Shown piece by piece: positions 54,876 to 64,000 of a stretch of DNA of 64,000 nucleotides. Position 1 is the first letter of the stretch. Every line of letters begins with the position of its first letter. The notes beneath the pieces were generated by a model. That model did no database searches, had not been told where the DNA came from, and saw nothing but the letters and a program-made list of their open reading frames with translations. Source of the DNA: Eutypa lata (Eukaryota; Ascomycota; Sordariomycetes; Xylariales; Diatrypaceae); assembly GCA_022661535.1 (NCBI GenBank), contig JAKULF010000007.1:2170001-2234000 (forward strand). Direction: 5' to 3'. The translations under genes and the position numbers were made by a program.

Positions 54876-56957
54876 GTCCTATTCGTGACATTGATCCCCG
54901 ATTCATGTCTTCGTCGAATTATAATTTCTAATAGTCATATCCTCGAATATGTCCATATTGCTCTCCAGCACCTCAAGCTCCTCAGAGTCAACTAGAGTCG
55001 GTGAGTGTACCCCTGAAAGCATGGGAGCTATGAATGTGGAATGTGTGCTACTTTATTTTATACTCACATAATTCTATCAACCTAACATTTTGTACAACGA
55101 ATAATTACATTTAGTAGCGCTTTGTTCTCCTTCATGTGGCATAATCAAATGTCTTCTCAAATGCATGTTATGTAAAAGGGGGTGGTCGGGATCAAGATTT
55201 CTATCCAAACAGACTGATATGAATCCCTTTCACTAACAGAAATAAAATCTCGCTTGACTATCTGTCTAAGCGAGCTATACAATTCGACTTAACAATTAGA
55301 AACCATAGCACCAGGCTATTGATACCGGGTGTCACAACTGCATAAAATCCCTACTAATACCTAATACACGCCGTTTGCCCTTGTGCTATATCAATAAGGT
55401 GCTTATACATTTCTTCAGTATCTGTATATATACTTAGGTGGACCCACTTGTGACTGGGTATGTGCCAAGATGAGACGAACATTGAAGTATGTATATATAA
55501 TCCGGCATCCCTAGAAACAGAGATAGACATAAATGAATAAAAGGTAACTGGGGAGTTATACGCGTATAAAACATGGAATAATAAATATTTAATACGCAAA
55601 AGATGGGCAGTTTAAACGAAAACCGATCGGAGTTTCTGCCAAGCTTCAGGGTGTTGGTTTATTTTTGGCAACGTCGATGATCCTTTGAAGGAGGTACGTA
55701 CTAATTAGCTATGTATGTTGGTAACAATAGAACGAAGCATTCACGTCGATATCTTCAATTGAAGCAATGCATATGGCCCAACTTTGAATAGAAGTTGAGC
55801 AGTTATACTTTGTTCATTCCGTAGGATTTAAATTCCAGAGTAACTACCTAACTTATTACACGGAGATTTCATTTGCTTAAGGGGTATATATATAAGGCTG
55901 TTAACGTCATTGCTTTAGTTAAGTCTCGGCAAAGGCGGTGCAAGGTGACTTCGTCTTTAGCTTGCGCGTTCCTGACCCAGAAAATGCTAGGCATCGAGAT
56001 TCTCCGCGAAATGGATTGGTCTTCAAGTTCCAGTAGCAGATCTCGACTGAGGTGGGATCGGACTAAATACATAACTACATGCACAGCGCTATATCTATCC
56101 AAGCCATTTTAAATAAATAAAGACAAAAGCGAAGCAAAATCGAACGCCTCGTTCCTATTGCAGTTTAGTTTTCTCATCCACCTATGCACGTCTCGCGGAG
56201 TGTTTTAGGTGTTAATTGGACTCGGACGAAAACGTCAAAGACAAGTTTATGTGCGCCTTGTTCCTTAGATGTAATGATTCCTATTGGACGAATATCCACT
56301 AAACAAGCCGCTGCAAGTACCCCAGTCAGCTCGGGTGACCCCTGCTAACTCATTCAGCCCCTGCCTTTTCCTTTAGCATTAACCCACTGAATGTATTGGC
56401 CGGACCAATCAACCAACCACGCTATTTTCCCATTTCCCTTATTTTCCTATCGCGCTCTCACCAGCCACCACTTTAACGCATCAACCCGCCTCAATTGGGG
56501 CATTTTGGGGATCGATAACAGCTTCTTAGTCTGCACTTGCACGTTGCTATGGACGCACCACCACTTATCCTCTCCTTCTCTCACTTTTCTTCTGCATTTC
56601 TCCATCCCAACTCTACCCATTGGATGTTTTCATTCCTGCAGCTCTTAATTCTCTCCTTTCGTTCTTAGTATCATGAGTTTCTGAGTAAAATCTCTTTAAC
56701 TTCGCACTTCCATTGCGTCACCCCTCACTTGATCCATACATCCTCCTCCTCTTATCTTTAATGCTGGGGCATCGCATTTGGTCGATGTTAACATTATAAC
56801 ATAACATTTACGAGCATACTCAACTCAACCTCACTTGACCACACTACCTTCGAATTTTATAACATTGGTTCCTTATTTCTCTATCCACACCACATTTATA
56901 ACCCAATTGACTGTACCATCTCATGTTAGCCAGCTAACAAGCAAAACAAACGACAAT
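54876..56957. other. Intergenic (2.1 kb), no gene seen
   Basis: AT-rich. The right part (56400-56957) is pyrimidine-rich with CT/TC tracts, as is usual for fungal promoters and 5' leaders of housekeeping genes, here the C2-domain gene. Confidence 0.5.
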
Positions 56958-59837
56958 ATGGCTGCTGCTGCTGCTAAACCCAAGGCATTCAACCCTCTAA
57001 ATGGGATGCATACGGCAGGTATATTCTCCGACATGAGTGTCGATGGTCCCGATATCGGCACACTCGTCGTCATAGTCGATCGGGCGAAGAATCTACCCAA
57101 CCGGAAGACCATTGGCAAACAAGATCCCTATACTGCCGCACGTCTCGGTAAAGAAGCTAAAAAGACAACAACTGATATCCGAGGTGGACAGACCCCGAAA
57201 TGGTATGCATTTGATGTCTCTCTATAACATCTCAGCAGCTGCTGCTTCAAGATTGTGTTGACTGACCTTTGTTTTCATTATAGGGACCAAGAACTTCGAT
57301 TTACTGTTCACGACTCGCCAGATTATTACCAACTAAAGCTGTCCGTCTTCAACGATGATAAGAGAACCGACTTAATCGGCGAGACATGGATCGACTTGCG
57401 AGATATTGTTGTACAAGGCGGTGGTCAAAGTGATCAATGGCACACCTTGTCTTGCAGAGGGAAATACGCTGGCGAGATTAGAATTGAAACTACCTACTAT
57501 GATAGTCGACCTAAACCAGAGAAGCCGCCGGCGAAGCTCAAGCCCGTTGCTTCGAGCTCGGACTTAGACGTTGCGAATGGACCCCAGAAAACCCCCGTTA
57601 AGAGACGCCCTCTGCCTTCAGACCCCGTTACTGGGAAAGCTCCTTCACCATCAGTGCATAATGATATTCAGACACCTCCCCGTCAAAAACCTGGTGGCCC
57701 AAATCCCTACGCCCCAAAGCAGTCGCCAATGCAGCCTGTCGAGTACAACACACCACAGCCATCGCAGCGGTTCAGCCGCAGCCAGACTGATCTTCATTCT
57801 TATAGTCAGTCGGGCGGCAATCAATACTCAACGCCGCCTCCGCGACAAGATCAATATGATAGGAGTGATCAATATTCACCTTACGAAGAACAGCATCAAT
57901 ACCATCCGGAATCCCGGCCTCATTATGAAGTCGACCCTAGAAGATCTTATCAGAATATGCATGAACGTTACGAAACGCCTTCGCCGCCGGTTCATCATCA
58001 ATCCCAGTTACTACTCGAAGCGGACGGCCCACCTCCTCCACCGCCAGCTCACAGAGTAAGGAACAATAGTGGAAGTTCACATGAGATAGTGCGTCGTGGA
58101 AGCCACGATATGCTACAAAACAAGGCAACGCCGCCTATGAGACACGATGTTTTACGAAGCGAAGCTCATCGGCTCTCTATCTCTTCTCCTTCATCAGCAT
58201 ACCCAGGTCGACCTACTTACCGTCCATATGAGTCGGCACCCGACGTACAGGCTGCAGCATCTCATCATGCCAGTGATCAAAGTCTCGCTGCCGCCCCACG
58301 GCATCACTCTTATGACTCGACATATGATTCACACTACCGATCAATGCAACCTACGGTAGAAGACGTACCAGAATCATGGACGCCGCCTAAAGCTAGGACT
58401 AGCATCTCAGGGCCAGGGCAATACGACGAGATGGATTATCAGCTTGTTCCTACCACCGCGCCATTACATTTGAGTAGCCGGGGAAGAGATGTGTCTGGTG
58501 GCCATCATACTAGTCCTGTCCCTATCCCCGATCACGGCCGGCGCAATTCCGAAGGATACGGTTCAGCGACTTCTCCAAGCCATACGAGAGATTTTGGTTA
58601 CCCAGAGCAGCCACCTTCGCACTCTTATACTCACCAAAATAACCGGTATATAGAGTACCCAAGCGAGCTTGATAATAACCAAGTCCACAGTTCGGACAGT
58701 TATGCAATGCATCTAGTCCCCGCATCACGTCCAGTCCCTGCAACGCTAGTTCCGGGTGTCGATCCAGTTCGGGCAAGGGAGATGGACGACCGTCTTCACG
58801 AAGAAAGAAGAAATGAGCGCCGTTATACCCAACCCGCACCTGTTCCCGCCCAAACAAGGGGTAGGCAACACAGCGAGCCACCAACGTCAAACTATAGCGC
58901 TAATTACTCACCTCATAACTATCAGTCGGGCAATTCGGCAAACTACGAACAAAGCCTAGTGACTTATTCGGGCCCCACTGCGCCTTCAGGAGCACTAGTG
59001 CTTAGAAATCGAGGAGTATCTCCAAACCCAGCAGCAAACCATACGATCAAGCGCAAGTCCGTTAGCCCTGCACCTCCGCCAGACAGCCGAAATGATGGCC
59101 GAAGATTATCTGGTGTGCCATTCGGACCAGACTCATATGACGAACTGAACCCTGTTGTTGCTTCTGTAAAGGAGCCGGACTCGAACTCCCAAGAGTATAC
59201 CAACTCGGATGGGAAAATAGTGACGGCCGATGGTCGCGAAGTCGACCCGTCAGATCATTTGCCTATGGAAAGTTGGGCTCCTGAGCCAGAGCCAAAGAAA
59301 CCCACTGCCTCAACTGAATCCCGATCGCGCCCTGCTCTATCCGGGGCACAGCCCATGCCGCCCTCAGGTCGGCGCCCCCTACGGGTGACAGTGCGACCTC
59401 AATCGACAGGTGGTGCTCCTTCACAGGCATATACCACGGAAGTGATACCCTCACCACCTGCTAGCACAGGCCGCAACCGTCTTCAAAAGAAACAGCACCG
59501 TATGTCAGCCCTACCGGCCCTGATGCCGTCCGCACCGAACCCATTGGGTCCAGCAACGTCGCAACAGCGCAACAGCACGCCTCCGCGGGCTCTCGTTCGT
59601 GCTAGTACCTTCGATTACGAGAATTATGGTCCGCCATCCTATGGAGCTCCTCGATCTGGCCGCGGTGATGCTCCGCCCATCCCGGCTAAGGTCCCGATGA
59701 TGATGAGCGGTGGATTAGGACCGACGCAAGGCTACGATCACCGCGGTGGCGGCGAAGACTGGGCGCTTATGGAAGAGATGAGCCGTATCGACATTGGGGC
59801 CGGAAGGTCAAGACGACACATCACTTACAATCCGTGA
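56958..59837 (+). CDS. C2-domain protein, Fic1/Inn1-like (cytokinesis ingression), 932 aa
   Basis: Two exons, 56958-57202 and 57284-59837 (intron 81 nt, GTATGC...ATAG). The N-terminal C2 domain (about residues 30-150) reads GTLVVIVDRAKNLPNRKTIGKQDPYTAARLG, then across the splice PKWDQELRFTVHD, KLSVFNDDKRTDLIGETWIDL. The remaining 780 residues are disordered and rich in Pro, Ser, Gln and His, with many PxxP and PPPP stretches suited to SH3 domains. This C2-plus-proline-tail build is that of S. pombe Fic1 and yeast Inn1, which bind Cdc15/Hof1-type SH3 proteins and promote septum ingression at the contractile ring. The start is the first ATG in frame with the C2 domain. No transmembrane part. 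Confidence 0.88.
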
Positions 59838-61420
59838 TCTTCCTACACACGCCCTCCTATCGAGATGATGCACGAAATTATTAAAGAGTCGAGCGAGAAA
59901 CGAAATCTCACTAACGCATGAAACGAAAAACGTAGCGTTTTGCTGTATGATTATTGTTAATAACGTAATGTTTAACCCGGTACACGATATGTACTTGTTC
60001 CTCAAATTCTTTCTGATTTTGCATTTGTCTTCTTCGCCCTGTTTCTAAAAGAGCTATACCAAAATACTATGTGTACGGCGCATTAACTGTTTTTTGCTTC
60101 TCATGAAATCGAAACCGGACGGGTCGGATTGGAATAGGTATGGCTGGTTTGCTTATCATGTAAATTTTGTCCGGGTGGAATCGACCGAGCAGGAGGGGGA
60201 AAAGGAGATCTGGAAGTGAAAGAGTAACGGGGGGAGATCGGACACATGGGGGAAGACGATCTATTAGAGCTTCATACGGGAGGAGAGTGTCGGCCGGCTG
60301 ATTCCTCACAAGAGTTTCAGACGACAAGGACATACAAGTTATGTGTGTATGTTTTGCGTCTGGACATGATCTGTCTGTCTCTACCTACCAAGCAAGGTAG
60401 GTAGGTAAGGTAGTAAGTAAGGGTCGGGTGACGCCCAAGAGACTCCGTCGAGAGCTCTATTCCTCCTGATGAGAAGGAATATCGATACATAAGTACATAC
60501 ATACATGCATACATAAATATATGCTATAGAGGCTAATGCGAACCTTGGAATGAAAGAAAAGAGTATACTTTTATGAACCTCACTTTTTATAAATTGAAGC
60601 CGTTGGTGATGAAGGAAATGACATGGCGTATGAGATAATTAGAAGCACTAACTAAATAGATAGGACACGAGCTCTACTATTGTTGGCGGGCCCGTAAACG
60701 TGAGATTAGTTGCAGAGCTTATTAAGGGCGGTTTGACTATAACGTGTGTGAAGCAGTGGTGATTTCATGAACCGCATATCTTATGATAAAGCCCCAAATA
60801 AGTAGGATTAAGGGAGTGCGCAGCGGTAGTTGGACGGTCCTCAATTCCATCCTCCCTTCAACTCCTCATGGAAAGCAAGCTGGCTGGTTGGCTACGCTAT
60901 ATGCGTGCTAAAGAATCATGTATATTCCCCGTCTACTGCACAGCGGCTCGCTCGCATGGGGTTATCTACAAGAAGAGCAGCAGCTTCTTTCTTTTTTTTT
61001 GGTGCATGTACGTACGTATGGTTAATCTTTATGGCTAATTATACTTCCATCATCCGTCATCTGTCATGCACGTCGCATAAAATTCATTTACCCTGAGGCT
61101 TATTGGCTGCTGGCTGTTTATTGTCGACTATGGACAAGGATAGAATCATTGACGGGAGAGAAACGACCCTCACATATGCATAATAAAGTAACTATCGTGC
61201 CATGATGCTGGCTACCACTCTGAATGTGCAGTTATCCAGTCAAGGGGGCATCGTCAACTGCCCCTTTCCACCTGGCTGACTGACTAGCTAGTTGTTTTTC
61301 CCGACATACATACATGCATTCCACTATGCCCACAAGCCCGACCGACTTGGGAAGTGCTCCCCTGGCAAGATTATCATCTAGCGTGCCTTCCACCTAGTTA
61401 TCTTCATAATAAAAGGATGT
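59838..61420. other. Intergenic (1.6 kb), no gene seen
   Basis: The 3' flanks of two convergent genes. It contains GGTAGGTAGGTAAGGTAG near 60395-60412 and ACATACATACAT tracts near 60492-60515. Frames seen are short and featureless. Confidence 0.5.
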
Positions 61421-62628
61421 TTAGCAGGTGAATGGAGCCGGACCGGGGACGGTGTACTGCAATATATCAAGTTAGTCACAAGATCTGTTTAACAACAACT
61501 GGAGAAGCTTCCCCTTCCCCCCCTCCTCCTCCTCATACTTACCGAGTGGAAGTTGTTGTAGATGTTGGCAGTGTAGCCGGGGTCGGTCGCCTTGAAGGCC
61601 CCCGGAATCGAGACAGTAGGAGACGGAGTGGTGCTACCGCCGCCTTCGACCTTGACCTGTCCGCAGGAGATGTACCATTGGGGAGTTGACCCTTTATTAT
61701 TATTAATAGTGTTAGCATAAAAGGGGCTGGCGATACCTAGATAGATAATGCAGCTAGGCGAGGAAACCTTACCTGGGTTGTGGATCGCGAGCGACTGGAT
61801 CCGGAGCAGATACTCGCCGGCAGGAATGCAGGTGGGGATGTTGTACGTGTAGGAACCTGGGAGTTGTTTTTGGTGTATTAGTAAAGGAGAGGAGAGAAAA
61901 AAGAGTAAGAGGGTTTATTGATGGCTTACCACTCATCGTCCATACGGCCTGGCCGCTGCTGAAGTCCGGTGCTTGACGGGGCGTTAGTATGTAAAAGAGT
62001 CGTCGAATAGCATTCTAGGCCATCCATTCATCCGGACTCACCCCAATCCTTGATCTTGAACCAGGCGCCGCTGCCGTCGTACTCGGCGGCCGTGCCCGGT
62101 GCCTTGGACATGTAGCTGTGGGCCGGGGAGGGGCGCATTGGTTAGCTCCAGTCCGGTATTTGTTTTTGTAGTTTTGTGGTTATAACCATCGGTACAGCGG
62201 AGACGGGGAAAACTAGAAGGAGAGACACCTACAGGGATACGGGCCCCTGATGATAGACGGCCTGGTCGAGGCTGAAGGTGAAAGCGTCACCGGCCTTGAG
62301 GGTCATCGTCTCGGTGCTGCCCCCCGTGGCCCCGCCGACGTTGCATCGCATGTCGTTGGAAGCGAGATCTAGTTGTCGTCGGCTCTGTTAGTTAAGTGGC
62401 AGGGTGGAAGTTTTCGGTTTGTCTCCTCTTTCTCTCTCTCCCTCTTTGCTCTGCTTCTGAGTTTGACTTACCGAGCACCGGGGAATTCATGTTCGTGTTC
62501 TGGCGGACGTACTGGTACGCCGCCCCTTTCCCGGACCCGGCTGCCAGGGACTGGAAGATGTAGTGGCCCGAGACGCCCTGGGCCGCCAAGGCAGCGACGG
62601 CGACGATGCTGGAGACGGAGAACTTCAT
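61421..62628 (-). CDS. AA9 lytic polysaccharide monooxygenase, 225 aa
   Basis: Seven exons: 62628-62472, 62368-62233, 62115-62042, 61971-61930, 61856-61773, 61691-61543 and 61456-61421; introns 70-117 nt. This secreted copper enzyme cleaves cellulose or related glucans oxidatively. Signal peptide [21 protein letters not shown], then the N-terminal His of the mature enzyme (HYIFQSL), half of the copper histidine brace. The second His is in the AVYHQGPV segment. Further: [22 protein letters not shown] and the Tyr of [11 protein letters not shown] (axial Tyr region). It ends [11 protein letters not shown]. No cellulose-binding module follows. High intron number is normal for AA9. It points to growth on plant material. 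Confidence 0.96.
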
Positions 62629-64000
62629 TATGGCGTTGATGATGATACTGGCGTCTGCTGATGGAGATATGACGACTGACTAGCTAGCTAGCAATAGCTG
62701 ATAGCGATGACTGGCGGTAGGTAGGTAGGGGGAGGGTAGGTGTGAGGTGAGGTGTGAGGCAACGCTTGTTCACCGCCATCCGCCGCATGATAAATAACTT
62801 CTTCTTCCCATTTATCAAGACGCGTGGGCTGAGAAGGGACAATCCCCCACCAGCCCCGGCAGTTGTTCCTCCATCCATACATGACGTCGCAGCCATCTAT
62901 CCGGATGCTGTTTATAGAACAAGCATGGCGGTGGTCGACAGGTGCGACCACCACCACGGGAACCCAAACTACATATATCGGAGCCCTGTTACGCGGGAAA
63001 CAGCCTAGGATTGAACCGATCCGGAGGGTCCAGAAGCTTCTAGCCCGCAATTAAGAAGCAATGGGTATATATTAAGACGTCGTTAAGACGAGTGCTGCTT
63101 TAAAGCGCTTGACCTGATGCCCCTCGTCTGATTGGCTGTCAACAGCCGCAAGAGCAATTCTATATATTAAAATGGGGGTCGCCTCTACGGTCGTGACCAG
63201 ATCTGGCAGGCCGACTTACTTCTTTGAGATCAACGGAGTGCGGAGACTCATGAGTAGCATGTATGTATGAGCTCTTGGGCTTACCTTCGATGCGACGAAA
63301 GGCTTCACGATAGTACAGGGGTTGTTTGGGCTGGCTTGCCCGACGTTCTGGTTCGTTCTAGTTCATTGCTTACATGTGGGCGCAAACGCCGAGAAAAGGT
63401 TCTATTTGGGGACCGACTTTTATTGTGAAGCTTGTGAAGTATGTTCAATGCCTGGAAATCGATGCATTCTCCATGTATTGGTATAGTTCGCGCGTATTGT
63501 GGCGTTTAGTTAGCTGAGACTGAGACCAAACTCCCCGAGCATAATTATCAACAGCCGTTGATTTCGGTGTAAGCTAATGTAGTTACCTGGAGTTTACATC
63601 GTGGGAGCTCGACACATACTTGCCAACGATGTATTATTTGCTGTCCTGTCTGTCGGGCTCCTCCTATCAGTATAGATGCATCAGTATCATGTAGATATTC
63701 ATCGTAGAAAGACACTCGTCCAATCTCTTTTCTCCCTGAATATGAACGACTGTGAAGGTGTCACTAGGGTCATGAACGTAAAATGTATAGTTGTAGTTCA
63801 CGCGCTAGCAATGGACTGCTACGCGCATATTCGACGAGTCTTCTGCATCGTGTATCTACTCGGCCGTCTAATGGCCTCCACATGGAGGTTTCATGGCGGT
63901 TGTCGGTAGACTTATAGATTTATAAGTGGTGACAAATGCGAATAATCACCAACCAACGCGCAGAGCTCATTGTAGGTTGCTAGAGGGGGTCTCGTGATGA
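62629..64000. other. Right end of window, no gene seen
   Basis: Begins with the AA9 promoter. No frame with features up to the window end; GGTAGGTAGG occurs near 62717. Confidence 0.45.

Noticed and set aside
62688..63050. A 120-aa minus-strand frame upstream of the AA9 gene
   Set aside because: It lies in the promoter, is rich in Pro/Tyr from repeated GGTAGG words, and has no start context or domain.
1..64000. CRISPR arrays, bacterial operons, insertion sequences
   Set aside because: Nothing of the kind is present; the DNA is eukaryotic with spliced genes.

Overview
This window is nuclear DNA of a filamentous ascomycete (Pezizomycotina, most likely Sordariomycetes; I cannot name the genus). 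The signs are many 45-210 nt GT-AG introns, fungus-only families (HET domain, Con-6, AA9 LPMO, rhodopsin-like integral membrane protein, bifunctional diterpene cyclase) and short genes spaced by AT-rich intergenic DNA. A nuclear tRNA-Glu(CTC) with its own intron is also present. All exon joins below were worked out by hand from splice signals, reading frame and family fit.

Layout. 1-8.5 kb: a 5'-truncated cysteine-rich gene, a small secreted protein, an ankyrin protein, a large secreted protein, an EthD-domain protein and an old-yellow-enzyme reductase. 9.3-15.4 kb: one very large minus-strand gene for a signal-peptide/multi-TM/ankyrin/SPRY protein. It carries in-frame stops and frameshifts and looks like a pseudogene. 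16.2-18.7 kb: an intact HET-domain gene and the tRNA. 19.3-39.7 kb: what looks like a diterpenoid biosynthetic cluster. It holds a bifunctional class II/class I diterpene synthase, three related cytochrome P450s, a SAM methyltransferase, an MFS exporter and a rhodopsin-like membrane protein. 39.7-43.5 kb: gene-poor DNA with tRNA-like relics, a dispersed repeat and simple repeats. 43.5-64 kb: housekeeping and lifestyle genes, namely sterol O-acyltransferase, fimbrin, a small secreted glycoprotein, a TMEM234/UPF0546-type membrane protein, a decayed con-6 gene, a C2-domain Fic1/Inn1-like cytokinesis protein and an AA9 lytic polysaccharide monooxygenase.

How the genes may work together. In the cluster, the cyclase would turn geranylgeranyl diphosphate into a polycyclic diterpene, the P450s would oxidise it, the methyltransferase would cap a carboxyl or hydroxyl group, and the MFS protein would export it. 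No GGPP synthase lies in the window, so precursor would have to come from elsewhere. The product is unknown.

A recurring oddity is loss of reading frame. The ankyrin/SPRY gene and the con-6 gene are clearly broken. The diterpene synthase (N-terminal region) and the rhodopsin-like gene (exon 2/3 junction) each need one frame correction or an unusual intron. This could be real decay, including C-to-T (RIP-like) mutation, or assembly error; reads or transcripts would decide.
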